Positions 45,120-53,713 of a DNA stretch of 64,000 nucleotides are shown here, one piece after another. Under the pieces are notes generated by a model. The model was given only the letters and a program-made list of their open reading frames with translations. It was not told the origin of the DNA and made no database searches. The stretch spans positions 868,001-932,000 of the forward strand of contig NZ_JABBGC010000001.1 in the NCBI RefSeq assembly GCF_012927205.1. The letters run 5' to 3'. The DNA comes from Chitinophaga fulva (GTDB lineage: Bacteria; Bacteroidota; Bacteroidia; Chitinophagales; Chitinophagaceae). Within the stretch, counting starts at the first letter, position 1, and every line of letters starts with the position of its first letter. Position numbers and translations under genes: made by a program.

Positions 45120-46310
45120 TTGATAGAAAAAAAACAAGTCGTCCAAAAAGAAGAGAAAGCCGTTATTGTAGGGGTCATCACTAAAGACCAGACGGACCGG
45201 CAGGTACAGGAGTTCCTGGACGAGCTGGTGTTCCTGGCGGAAACAGCCGGTGCCACCACTTTAAAACGCTTTACTCAGAAACTGTCCCATCCGGACAGGG
45301 CTACCTTTGTGGGTAAAGGTAAACTGGAAGAGATTCAACAATATATCGCCAGCAGGGATGTGTCGCTGGTCATCTTCGATGATGAGCTGACAGGTTCCCA
45401 GATCGCCAATATAGAGAAGGTACTGAAGGTAAAAACGATTGACCGCAGCGACCTTATCCTTGACATCTTTGCCCGCCGCGCCCGTACAGCACAGGCCAAA
45501 GTGCAGGTGGAGCTGGCGCAGTACCAGTACATCCTGCCCCGTTTGCGTGGTATGTGGAGCCACCTTGAACGTCAGGGCGGTGGTATCGGTAGCAGAGGGC
45601 CCGGTGAAACGGAGATAGAAACGGACCGTCGTATCGTGAAAGACAAGATCGCGTTGTTGCGTAAGCGGCTGGCTGAAATAGACAAGCAGTCCCTTACCCA
45701 GCGTAAGGAACGTGGCGAGTTTATCCGTGTAGCCCTGGTCGGTTATACCAACGTGGGCAAGAGCACTATCATGAACATGCTCAGCAAAAGTGAGGTGTTC
45801 GCGGAAAACAAGCTGTTTGCCACCCTTGATACCACGACCCGTAAGGTGGTGTTTGAACAAACGCCTTTCCTGCTCAGCGATACGGTAGGGTTTATCCGCA
45901 AGCTGCCCCACCATCTGGTAGAGAGCTTCAAATCCACGCTGGATGAGGTCCGCGAGAGCGATATCCTGTTACATGTGGTAGATATCTCCCATCCGCAATA
46001 TGAAGAGCAGATAGAAGTGGTGAACCGTACGCTGCAGGAACTGAAGGCTTTTGACAAGCCTACCATCATGGTCTTTAACAAGATGGACCTGTACGAAGCC
46101 AACACCTTTGATAAATGGCTGGAAGAAGATATCAAAAAAGATATCCTTCAGTCGCTCAAACAGAACTGGGACACGAAAACCAACGGCAACACCGTTTTCA
46201 TTGCTGCCCTGGAAAGGCGCAATGTGGAAGAGCTGCGTAAAACCATTATGGACAAGGTAGCCCAACTTTACAAAGAACGTTATCCCTACAAAACAGAATT
46301 TTTCTATTAA
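45120..46310 (+). CDS. hflX: Ribosome-associated GTPase HflX (probable TTG start)
   Basis: GTPase that splits stalled ribosomes; cytoplasmic. From a TTG at 45120 it has 396 residues and begins MIEKKQVVQKEEKAVIVGV. N-terminal HflX domain: PDRATFVGKGKLEEIQQYIA, RSDLILDIFARRARTAQAKV, ERQGGGIGSRGPGETEIETD. G domain: VALVGYTNVGKSTIMNML (G1), LATLDTTTRK, SDTVGFIRKLPHHLVESF, and VFNKMDL. An upstream ATG frame at 44955 would add 55 residues, rich in hydrophobic amino acids, but a -7 box lies within it. The next gene overlaps its stop by one base. Confidence 0.9.
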   Translation: MIEKKQVVQKEEKAVIVGVITKDQTDRQVQEFLDELVFLAETAGATTLKRFTQKLSHPDRATFVGKGKLEEIQQYIASRDVSLVIFDDELTGSQIANIEKVLKVKTIDRSDLILDIFARRARTAQAKVQVELAQYQYILPRLRGMWSHLERQGGGIGSRGPGETEIETDRRIVKDKIALLRKRLAEIDKQSLTQRKERGEFIRVALVGYTNVGKSTIMNMLSKSEVFAENKLFATLDTTTRKVVFEQTPFLLSDTVGFIRKLPHHLVESFKSTLDEVRESDILLHVVDISHPQYEEQIEVVNRTLQELKAFDKPTIMVFNKMDLYEANTFDKWLEEDIKKDILQSLKQNWDTKTNGNTVFIAALERRNVEELRKTIMDKVAQLYKERYPYKTEFFY

Positions 46311-46654
46311 TGGCCAAAAAGTACACCTGGCATAAACTGGACGAAGGATATTTGCCACTTGCCGACAATGCGATCCGTGCACAGGAAGTGAACGGAAAGA
46401 TGATCAGTGTTGCCCTGCACCAGGGGCAGCTGTACGCTTTTGCTCATAAATGCCCGCATGCCGGCGGCATCATGTCCGATGGTTTCATCGATGCGGCCGG
46501 TAATGTGGCATGCCCGATACACCGTTATAAGTTCAGCATGAAAAATGGGCACAACTGCAGCGGAGAGGGATATTTCCTCAAAACCTACCCCATAGAACAA
46601 CGGGAAGACGGGCCTTACGTAGGGATGGAAAAGAGCGGTGGCTGGCTGTGGTAA
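46310..46654 (+). CDS. Rieske-type [2Fe-2S] protein
   Basis: A 114-residue cytoplasmic ferredoxin-like protein. The two ligand pairs are clear: CPHAGG (C-x-H) and CPIHRYKF (C-x2-H), separated by about 17 residues. The C-terminal SGEGYFLKTYPIEQRE and the hydrophobic end GGWLW complete the small domain. It shares one base with the hflX stop, so it is translationally coupled. It may supply electrons to an oxygenase or be a redox sensor; no partner oxygenase is seen here. Confidence 0.88.
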   Translation: MAKKYTWHKLDEGYLPLADNAIRAQEVNGKMISVALHQGQLYAFAHKCPHAGGIMSDGFIDAAGNVACPIHRYKFSMKNGHNCSGEGYFLKTYPIEQREDGPYVGMEKSGGWLW

Positions 46655-46727
46655 CAGCCGGTTTATCTTTTTGTTAATTACCCCCCGCAGGTTTTTATCC
46701 GTCAACGGATGAACGTAACTTTTGCTC

Positions 46728-48386
46728 ATGTTACCGTTACCTGCAACTGTCCGCCCGTTTGCCTTTTCAGAGAAGCAGATCTGGGTTTTTATCATTTCCC
46801 TGCTGACTTTATTACAGTTCAGCGCCCTTCAGGTGCCTATTCTGGAGCCCGACGGCGCACTCTATGCCGGCATCGCCAAAACCATGGTGCTGAAACATGA
46901 CTACCTGAACCTCTATGCCGACGGCCACGAGTGGCTGGACAAGCCTCATTTCCCTTTCTGGATGGCCGCATTGAGTTTTCAGTTGTTCGGCTTTCATACG
47001 TGGTCGTATAAACTGCCGGCTATCCTTTTCCTGTTGATGGGGGCCTGGTATACGTACCGTTTTGCACTTTCCCTTTATGGTAATACCACCGCCCGTTGGG
47101 CTGCCTGCATCCTGCTTACGGCAGAACATCTTGTTATCTCTAATAACGACGTGCGGGCAGAGCCTTATCTCACGGGACTTATCATTGCGGCCGTATATCA
47201 TTTTTATCAGAGCGTTATGCGTCCGTGGCGGTATCACCTGCTGCTGGGCGCGTTGTTCACCGCCTGCGCTATCATGACCAAAGGCATCTTCGCCCTGGTG
47301 CCTATAGGCGCTGCCATCGGCGGACATTTGTTGTTTACCCGTCAATGGAAACTGATCTTTAGCTGGCAATGGTTGGTGGCGCTGGCGTTCATCGCATTGT
47401 TCATCATGCCGGAATTATACGCCCTCAATCAACAGTTTGACCTGCATCCGGAGAAGGTCGTCTTCGGCCATACCGGTGTATCCGGACTGCGTTTCTTTTT
47501 CTGGGACAGCCAGTTTGGGCGTTTTATGAACACAGGGCCTATCAAAGGCGCAGGAGATCCTTTCTTCTTCTTTCACACGTTGCTATGGGCTTTTCTGCCC
47601 TGGCCGGTGATGTTGTACGCCGCCGTGATCATGTTTTTCCGCAAATGGAAGCAGCAGCCGGAGTCCTATTGCATCTGTGGCGCGCTCGCTACTTTTGTGC
47701 TGTTCTCATTGTCACGTTTCCAGTTGCCACATTACCTCAACATCGTTTTTCCTTTTTTTGCGATCCTCACAGCACACTATATCCTGTCACTGCAAACCGC
47801 TAAAGGGCTTCGTTTTTTCCGTACCACACAGTATACCATCATCATCCTGCTGGCGATAGCCGGCGTAGTGCTGGACCTGTTGTACAAGCCGGCTATGGGT
47901 TACGCCTGGTTGATCCCCATTGCGGCCCTCATCGTGTTATATATGCTGCTGCATTACTGGCTCGACAAAAGCACCAAAGAGGCCGTGTTTTACCGGACTG
48001 TCGCCATGAGCATCCTGTTGAACCTTTACATCAATACTATCCTGTATCCCGATATGATGCAGTACCAGAGCGGCAGCGAGGCAGCACGTTATGCCAATGC
48101 CACTATTCCCGGCACGCCGGTCATGCTGTATCAGAACAATTCCTATTCTTTTGAATACTACCTGAATGCCCCGGTGCCCCGTACTGATACCGCCGCAGCC
48201 GGTGTCGTCTTCACCACGCCGGAAGGATTGATTAGTTTGCGGCAACAAGGGTATGACTATACGTTGCTCCGCCAGTTTCCTCATTTTTATATCAGTAAAC
48301 TGGACATGCCTTTTGTGCGGAAAGCCACACGTGATAGCGCCCTCGGAGAAAAAATGCTGGTCAGGGTTAAAAAAGTGTCTCCCTGA
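46728..48386 (+). CDS. GT39-like membrane glycosyltransferase (ArnT/PMT family)
   Basis: Inner-membrane glycosyltransferase of 552 residues with about 11 membrane segments. EPDGALYAGIAKTMVLKHD has the catalytic-type acidic residue in the first periplasmic loop, and WLDKPHFPFWMAALSF and RAEPYLTG follow as in the ArnT/PMT group. The donor is probably a polyprenyl-phosphate sugar and the acceptor a lipid or protein on the outer face. The ATG at 46728 is used; a TTG at 46722 is possible. It is a separate transcript, 73 bases after the Rieske gene. Confidence 0.85.
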   Translation: MLPLPATVRPFAFSEKQIWVFIISLLTLLQFSALQVPILEPDGALYAGIAKTMVLKHDYLNLYADGHEWLDKPHFPFWMAALSFQLFGFHTWSYKLPAILFLLMGAWYTYRFALSLYGNTTARWAACILLTAEHLVISNNDVRAEPYLTGLIIAAVYHFYQSVMRPWRYHLLLGALFTACAIMTKGIFALVPIGAAIGGHLLFTRQWKLIFSWQWLVALAFIALFIMPELYALNQQFDLHPEKVVFGHTGVSGLRFFFWDSQFGRFMNTGPIKGAGDPFFFFHTLLWAFLPWPVMLYAAVIMFFRKWKQQPESYCICGALATFVLFSLSRFQLPHYLNIVFPFFAILTAHYILSLQTAKGLRFFRTTQYTIIILLAIAGVVLDLLYKPAMGYAWLIPIAALIVLYMLLHYWLDKSTKEAVFYRTVAMSILLNLYINTILYPDMMQYQSGSEAARYANATIPGTPVMLYQNNSYSFEYYLNAPVPRTDTAAAGVVFTTPEGLISLRQQGYDYTLLRQFPHFYISKLDMPFVRKATRDSALGEKMLVRVKKVSP

Positions 48387-48451
48387 AATCCTTTGTGGTA
48401 GCTGATTTTTAAACTTTTTAGAAAAATTTTTAAAAAAAGTGGCAATAAGAT

Positions 48452-48481
48452 TTTGCAAAAATGAAATTTTACCTATTTTTG
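48452..48481 (+). promoter_or_regulatory. Promoter of tRNA-Asn (copy 1)
   Basis: TTTG (48452-48455), 18 bases, TATTTTTG (48474-48481): a canonical pair 34 bases before the mature tRNA. Confidence 0.8.
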
Positions 48482-48515
48482 CAATCCCAAATCGCACAAA
48501 CGATACAGGAAACAC

Positions 48516-48589
48516 TCCTCCTTAGCTCAGTTGGTTAGAGCATCTGACTGTTAATCAGAGGGTCGCTGGTTCAAGTCCAGCAGGGGGAG
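48516..48589 (+). tRNA. tRNA-Asn (GTT), copy 1
   Basis: A 74-base cloverleaf: acceptor TCCTCCT/AGGGGGA, D stem GCTC/GAGC, anticodon stem TCTGA/TCAGA with loop CTGTTAA, so anticodon GTT. T stem GCTGG/CCAGC and discriminator G. CCA is not encoded. A terminator follows. Confidence 0.97.
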
Positions 48590-48594
48590 CGAAA

Positions 48595-48631
48595 TAAAAA
48601 AGGCAATCAGCAATGGTTGCCTTTTTTATTT
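48595..48631 (+). terminator. Terminator after tRNA-Asn copy 1
   Basis: AAAAAAGGCAA and TTGCCTTTTTT pair with a 10-base loop. Confidence 0.85.
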
Positions 48632-48810
48632 TCCTTAAAGGCGGCTTTATAAGCGTTATCGTTGTATCGGCACTATTTTCTTTGTTTTTCGTTTTCCACT
48701 TTCACCTTTCTCTCTGAAACTTAGTTGTACAGCTCATGCGATGAGCTATGCTTATTGCTACGCGCCATCAATGGATGGGATTTTAGGGGGTCAAATATAT
48801 CAACAGCGGT
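48632..48810. other. Intergenic region with no recognised content
   Basis: Between the tRNA terminator and the terminator of the convergent peptidase. I see a short palindrome AGCTCATGCGATGAGCT at about 48730, and nothing coding. Confidence 0.5.
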
Positions 48811-48851
48811 AAAAATAAAACGCTTTCCGTCAACGAAGCAGAAAGCGTTTT
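48811..48851 (-). terminator. Terminator of the HEIGH metalloprotease
   Basis: AAAACGCTTTC (48817-48827) and GAAAGCGTTTT (48841-48851) form a perfect 11-bp stem. On the minus strand it is followed by ATTTTTA. Confidence 0.8.
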
Positions 48852-48893
48852 ATCACAACGTCATCTTTTCATCCACCATTTAATGGCGAGGAG

Positions 48894-50072
48894 TTACTGT
48901 GCCACTATCCACTGGCTGCTTAAAAAATGAGCCGGTACATCTGTGTTCTGGGCCGTGCCGTTTTGACTCTCCAGATTAATGTAGCCGCCTTTCCATTGGT
49001 TTCTCAGCCGGGTATAGCCATCGGTGTATTCAAATGCCCAATAGGCACTCGCGTAAGAGATGGGCAGTAGTATGCATTCCACATAGCTATAACCGTGTTC
49101 AATGTTCATATACTTCCCAGACGACACATTTCTGATACGTGTAAATCCATTTATTTTCTCCAGGTTCCATTTATAGCGGTCGTCGGGAGCGGTGCTGCTG
49201 TATCTTACTATGCCGTTGTCGTCGTAGAGGTAGGCATTGGTCCATCTGTTTTTCAGGCGCACCCATGCAGGTGGTCCTGGATATACCGTCGTAAGCGCTA
49301 CTTTGTCTTCAGCAGTGAAAGGTCGGTCGGTATTGTTGGAGCAGGCCAGCATCCAGGAGTTGGCGGAAGGGCCGCTTGGTGTGCCGGGGATGTATTCTGC
49401 TCCAACGCCTGCCGTGCCTTCATTGCCGCCGATGCCGCAGCTGAAGGCCCGGTTCATGTAGTCGGTATGGCGGAAGCCTATTGCATGTCCTATCTCATGC
49501 GCTATGGTAGTGATGGCATCTGCGCGCTGGGAGGTGCCGTTGTAGTAATAGGTATTTAATTTAATAGGGCTTGCAGGGTTGCCGCCTGAGGGGAAACCGG
49601 CACTATAGCCAAGTACATTGCTTGCTTCGTAGAAGGCCAGTATGTTTATTTCAGCTCTGGTGTCTGGGGTGCGGATCAGCCTTATGCTGAGGTTGAGCGC
49701 ATTGTATCTCTCCAGTGCCTTGTCCAGGGCGTTCTGCATATAGGTATCGAAGGTGGGATCTATGTACACATAGATTGTCCTGAGCGGTCCGGGAACAATA
49801 TTGCTGCTCTTGTAATGTTCTACTTTCACTTTGGGGTTTACAGGATGGTCTGCCAGTTCATTGATTTGTTCTTCTGTAAGGAAGATATCGTATTCTACAA
49901 GGTAACCGTCTTTATATTTCTGCAGGCCTTCGCTGGTATGGAAGCCTGCTGCCTGTAGTTTTGAAATGATATTATCTGATACGTTCCGCAGAGCAGGTGC
50001 GTTGTCTTTTTTCTGACAGGCTAACAATAAGATCATTAATAGCGATATGAAATAATAGGCTAATGGTTTCAT
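48894..50072 (-). CDS. Lipoprotein zinc metalloprotease with HEIGH motif and C-terminal beta-trefoil-like region
   Basis: A 392-residue lipoprotein starting MKPLAYYFISLLMILLLACQ; the LLAC lipobox anchors it. The zinc motif is HEIGHAIGFRHTDY, the extended HExxHxxGxxH type of metzincin-like proteases, with the M57/dual-action HEIGH group the likely relative. DKALERYNALNLSIRLI marks the protease domain start. The last about 120 residues carry three similar strands pairs (WVRLKNRWTNAYLYDD, GFTRIRNVSSGKYMNIE, YTRLRNQWKGGYINLE), suggesting a ricin-like beta-trefoil that binds sugar or glycan. A start at 50180 gives no signal and is rejected. Confidence 0.82.
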   Translation of the reverse strand: MKPLAYYFISLLMILLLACQKKDNAPALRNVSDNIISKLQAAGFHTSEGLQKYKDGYLVEYDIFLTEEQINELADHPVNPKVKVEHYKSSNIVPGPLRTIYVYIDPTFDTYMQNALDKALERYNALNLSIRLIRTPDTRAEINILAFYEASNVLGYSAGFPSGGNPASPIKLNTYYYNGTSQRADAITTIAHEIGHAIGFRHTDYMNRAFSCGIGGNEGTAGVGAEYIPGTPSGPSANSWMLACSNNTDRPFTAEDKVALTTVYPGPPAWVRLKNRWTNAYLYDDNGIVRYSSTAPDDRYKWNLEKINGFTRIRNVSSGKYMNIEHGYSYVECILLPISYASAYWAFEYTDGYTRLRNQWKGGYINLESQNGTAQNTDVPAHFLSSQWIVAQ

Positions 50073-50529
50073 GAGTTTACAAATTTGGGTTAAGAAAATG
50101 TAACATGAGGAATGTAATGGTGGTATAGATTGGAAGATGACGGTTTTAGTGTTAGCTGGATTAATAGGGCTTTGCTGCAAGTGATTTTCTGAAAAATAAT
50201 GGTGTTAACCGGGCTTAAAAGTCATACAGTACTTATAATGAATATACAAAATTCTGCGCAGGAAAAGCAAAACTATTTCTTATAAACAGAACGGTCGTAC
50301 GAAATTTTCCATGCATAAATTTGCTTTGAATTTCGTTCTGATATTGAATGACGATAACATGCCGTGATCAACAGATCTGATGGAGCGAACTGGCTGCAGT
50401 ACAGCTGCGTTTTTCAATAGACAATGCGCGCTGGGTGCGTTAAATATTTACAGGAAACAGGAAGTTTGCTATGGCAGGCCTTTCGGGACAATACAAAAAA
50501 TGTATCTTTCCGATATTTTCCTATAATTT
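50073..50529. other. Intergenic region between divergent genes
   Basis: About 450 bases between the metalloprotease and the secreted-protein gene. It has an 8-bp inverted repeat ACGAAATT...AATTTCGT (about 50299-50337) and a -7-like TATCTTTC at 50503-50510 before the gene at 50530. No gene is seen in it. Confidence 0.5.
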
Positions 50530-51135
50530 ATGAAACGCCTGTTACTGATACTTTGGCTATTAGTCCCTGTAATCCCGACCGTGGCCCAGGGCCATGATTT
50601 TGTCCTGAATGAAATCAGACAGAACTCCACCACCCGTAAAATCGGCAGCTTGCTGATTATCTCAGCCGGACCAATGTCCACCCGCAAGATCGGGCAGGAC
50701 ATGAAATATGCGCTGGATAAGGAGTTTCGTAACAAATCATTTCAGACTTCCGTCGTACATCTTGGAACGTTGGAAAACTGCACCGATGAGAATATAGCCA
50801 AGGCTTCAGCCATGTTTCCGCATGATGCGGTATTGGTGGTGGTGCCAAAAGAAGTGGAAGATAAGTCGGTGACGGAGAATCCGAATAAGCCGCTGCCAAG
50901 AGTGATCTCCCTGGTACTTTTAGGCCCTGCCCTTGCTCCCAACCGCTATAGCCGGAAGGAGTTCACCAATCAACTGGAAACGTTTTACCTGTTGGACAAA
51001 TCAAATTTGCAGGAGCCCTTCTGGATTGGTCAATCCAATGTTTCCACCAACCTGGGCTCAAATAAATACTTTGACTTCCTTGTAAACCATCTCCTGCACA
51101 TTTGGAAAGATGAAGGGATTTCAGTCGGCGGCTGA
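50530..51135 (+). CDS. Exported protein of unknown function
   Basis: A 201-residue protein with signal peptide MKRLLLILWLLVPVIPTVAQ, so it should be periplasmic or outer-membrane associated. The mature part has alternating short strands and helices, with LLIISAGPMSTRKIGQDMKY, VVHLGTLENCTDENIAKASA and HDAVLVVVPKEVED. I do not recognise a family or catalytic motif. It lies between the metalloprotease and the second tRNA-Asn, in the stretch bounded by the two tRNA copies, and its product could move with them. Confidence 0.6.
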   Translation: MKRLLLILWLLVPVIPTVAQGHDFVLNEIRQNSTTRKIGSLLIISAGPMSTRKIGQDMKYALDKEFRNKSFQTSVVHLGTLENCTDENIAKASAMFPHDAVLVVVPKEVEDKSVTENPNKPLPRVISLVLLGPALAPNRYSRKEFTNQLETFYLLDKSNLQEPFWIGQSNVSTNLGSNKYFDFLVNHLLHIWKDEGISVGG

Positions 51136-51190
51136 TAAATTTTATTTGAATTGTAAATACAATTATTACATTTTCGGCCTGGAATAATCT

Positions 51191-51264
51191 TCCTCCTTAG
51201 CTCAGTTGGTTAGAGCATCTGAGTGTTAATCAGAGGGTCGCTGGTTCAAGTCCAGCAGGGGGAG
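51191..51264 (+). tRNA. tRNA-Asn (GTT), copy 2, with G at position 32
   Basis: 74 bases, the same as copy 1 except that the anticodon loop is GTGTTAA instead of CTGTTAA. The change is at position 32, next to the invariant T33, and would give a G32-A38 pair; position 32 is nearly always a pyrimidine. The upstream promoter is weaker (TACATTTT). Confidence 0.9.
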
Positions 51265-51269
51265 CGAAA

Positions 51270-51302
51270 ACAAAAGGTCTGCAGCAATGTGGACCTTTTG
51301 TT
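51270..51302 (+). terminator. Terminator after tRNA-Asn copy 2
   Basis: CAAAAGGTC and GACCTTTTG pair with a 12-base loop, followed by TTTGTTTTG. Confidence 0.75.
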
Positions 51303-51370
51303 TGTTTTGCCAACAAGTTTTCGATAAGAGCTAAGTATTAACTATAAAATTTTGTTTTTTTGTATTCACT

Positions 51371-52114
51371 CTAGTTAGAGTTCTTTTCTTTAAGTGAGAA
51401 TACAGCTGCATCAAACATACAAGGTTTGATTTTTGCCTCTTTACAAAGTAAGATAATGGCGTCATTTACGAAACCGTAAAATTCGTTGTCAGCAAGTCCC
51501 TTTGAATTAAGTATGAACGGGAGATCTATATTTTTATTTAGCCAATCAGTAATTCTAGAATCAATCGGTATTTCAAACTGAGAATAACCTATCATTTGTA
51601 TTAGATTTCTAGATTGCTTTGGTCCAAGACCTTTAAACTCTGGGGTATTTACTATAATATTTGCTAATTCCCTCTCTCTTATAGCATCTCCTCTATGTTC
51701 TTTACAATATTTTTTTATAGTTTTAAGAAGATCCCAATTAGTTTCGTTTAAATGGTGATAAATAGAGTGTGCTTCTTTAGGGATTTTTATATTGCGTCTA
51801 ATTCCTCCAAAGCCTTTAAGCTGTTTCCGTATATGCTTTTCAATATTATTAACTTTTTTTAAGCTTGATATTTTAAGCGGTTGAAAGCCATCTTTTAAGA
51901 ACAGATATATTTTACTATCCTCACTTGATCGCTGTTGAGTAGTCAGCAAACAGGTAAAAATATTTGTCCATAAACTCTCCTTTGTGAGGGTAATTTGTTT
52001 ACAAAGAATATTCTCATTAAGACGTCTTGTAAATACAGGATGTGCTTTCTGTTTTAAATAGACATTCCTTATTGCACTAATGTCCTTTGTAGATATCTCC
52101 CAAGTGAGTTTCAT
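51371..52114 (-). CDS. HhH-type DNA glycosylase-like protein
   Basis: A 247-residue cytoplasmic protein. Residues 47-64 (ESLWTNIFTCLLTTQQRSS) resemble the early helix of the endonuclease III superfamily. Residues 160-170 are a helix-hairpin-helix loop FKGLGPKQSRN, and D185 in IPIDSRI sits where the catalytic aspartate lies in HhH-GPD glycosylases. K166 is in the position of the 8-oxoguanine type lysine, but the N-terminal region is less usual. It could repair oxidised bases. The gene is AT-rich compared with its neighbours and starts about 100 bases after a tRNA, which suggests transfer. The SUFU gene is upstream. Confidence 0.6.
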   Translation of the reverse strand: MKLTWEISTKDISAIRNVYLKQKAHPVFTRRLNENILCKQITLTKESLWTNIFTCLLTTQQRSSEDSKIYLFLKDGFQPLKISSLKKVNNIEKHIRKQLKGFGGIRRNIKIPKEAHSIYHHLNETNWDLLKTIKKYCKEHRGDAIRERELANIIVNTPEFKGLGPKQSRNLIQMIGYSQFEIPIDSRITDWLNKNIDLPFILNSKGLADNEFYGFVNDAIILLCKEAKIKPCMFDAAVFSLKEKNSN

Positions 52115-52182
52115 TAGATTTTAATTAACTTTTTATACGATATATTCGTTAACCAGGAAATGTGTAAGTACCCCATCTAGTC

Positions 52183-52764
52183 CTATTCCCCGGTAACCAC
52201 ACATGTCCGCTCCGGATTTATATAATCCAGCCCTTTCTCCTCAAATAATTGTTCCAACGCCTCACAACCATTTTCAACTTTGTAATCTCTTTCTGCTTTT
52301 GTTATTGGAATAAGCCAGTAACAATGAGTTTCATGTCCTCCGAAGTTAAAAAGCTGCAGATTATTGTCATCGAGATAAGGTAATGATATGAAGGCGTGAT
52401 CGCAAACGGAGCTGTCCAGCCACGGTTGGCCTATATTAACAGTATGGTGGATGTTTAAAGGGCGACCGGTCCTGTGGTAAGAGGCACAGTAAGTTAACAG
52501 CTCCACCAGTTTATGATCCGATTTGGGAGATAATGCGAATAACTCGATCAGGTTATCATCCGTTCTGTCGGCTGACATACCAACGGTGCAATAAATAAAG
52601 ACGCCGTGACGCTTATTGGGAGGGATTTCAAGTATGTAGAAGTCAGGATGAAGTTTCTCCCTGGGGCCTTTATCAAGTATTGTCTTTCTCCCCTCAACGC
52701 CAAAGTATTGTTGGTAGTGTTGTTCTAGCTGGGTTATATATTGTCCGGAGTCTGGTGTTTGCAT
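52183..52764 (-). CDS. SUFU-domain (suppressor of fused-like) protein
   Basis: A 193-residue cytoplasmic protein. The pattern YQQYFGVEGRKTILDKGPRE, then VFIYCTVGMSADRTDD, LVELLTYCASYHR and FISLPYLDDNNLQLFNFGGH agrees with the SUFU domain, common in bacterial immunity proteins to secreted toxins. No toxin gene is next to it; the closest genes are a DNA-glycosylase-like gene and a lipoprotein. It may be an orphan immunity protein. Confidence 0.72.
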   Translation of the reverse strand: MQTPDSGQYITQLEQHYQQYFGVEGRKTILDKGPREKLHPDFYILEIPPNKRHGVFIYCTVGMSADRTDDNLIELFALSPKSDHKLVELLTYCASYHRTGRPLNIHHTVNIGQPWLDSSVCDHAFISLPYLDDNNLQLFNFGGHETHCYWLIPITKAERDYKVENGCEALEQLFEEKGLDYINPERTCVVTGE

Positions 52765-52875
52765 ATGAGTTATGCAAATAAACAGTTTTTATTGCTTATA
52801 ATTATATTTTAATAATTGTGTATAAGCGTTTATAAAAAGAAGAACTGTTAATAATTATCCTTGATACCGACTGAT

Positions 52876-53502
52876 ATGCGCCTTCCTATAATTCTTATCT
52901 TGTTGCTGGCTACAGCATGTACCATGCGTTATGTTCGGTTTGAAGCACCGCTGGTTACTCATTTCAAAGAAGCAAAACAAGTCTCACTAACAGGCGATTT
53001 TGACGGAGATGGAAAGGCTGACACACTTATACAGCAGCTGCGGCTGATGGGCGATGGTAGTCCGGTGGACAGTGTCCCTGATCCGGAAAGGGAAGAATAT
53101 GATTCGATTGTGAAATATTATTTCGATAAAGAAATAGCACTGACGATAGCGTTATCTTCAAAAAGCGGAGATACAATACTTTTAAGTTCTGCAATGGGGA
53201 CCTACTGCCTGATTAATCTTGGAGACAATAATGCTGATGGAAAAGATGAGGTGGCGTTGGTGCCGGACCTGCCGGATTATAGTAACCTTAACACTTGCCA
53301 TATTTATACACTTTGCGGAAAACACTGGACGGAACTGAATTCTTTCGGTATCAACGAAGGTGGTTTTACCTTCACCAGTGATACGGTATTTAAGACGATT
53401 CCAGGATATCTGGAAAAACGAGCAGGGAAATGGATGTATCAGGACAGCACAGAGACATTTAGGTCATTGATACTCTCGAGGTGTCCTGATAGTTCCCATT
53501 GA
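52876..53502 (+). CDS. Lipoprotein with EF-hand/FG-GAP-like calcium loops
   Basis: A 208-residue lipoprotein from the ATG at 52876: MRLPIILILLLATACTMR has lipobox ATAC. DFDGDGKADT and DNNADGKDE are calcium-binding loops of the kind found in FG-GAP/VCBS repeats. The rest is a compact beta-rich domain with no known motif. An upstream TTG adds 5 residues and is not needed. It is divergent from the SUFU gene. Confidence 0.65.
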   Translation: MRLPIILILLLATACTMRYVRFEAPLVTHFKEAKQVSLTGDFDGDGKADTLIQQLRLMGDGSPVDSVPDPEREEYDSIVKYYFDKEIALTIALSSKSGDTILLSSAMGTYCLINLGDNNADGKDEVALVPDLPDYSNLNTCHIYTLCGKHWTELNSFGINEGGFTFTSDTVFKTIPGYLEKRAGKWMYQDSTETFRSLILSRCPDSSH

Positions 53503-53713
53503 TTGTTTACCCTACTCTCCTATCACGGCCGTTAAAAACATCTCTCCGCTGGCGGGGGCTAATCCATCCTGCCTGCCGGAAAAATAGCGTGCTTTCAAAT
53601 AAAATGCGGAGTACCGGGCACAAGTATCCCTGTCCGGAAGATGGATGAGTTAAGACAAAACAAACCACCTCCCGGAACCGGGATATACTTTTGAAATTAA
53701 ATACTACCGTGTA

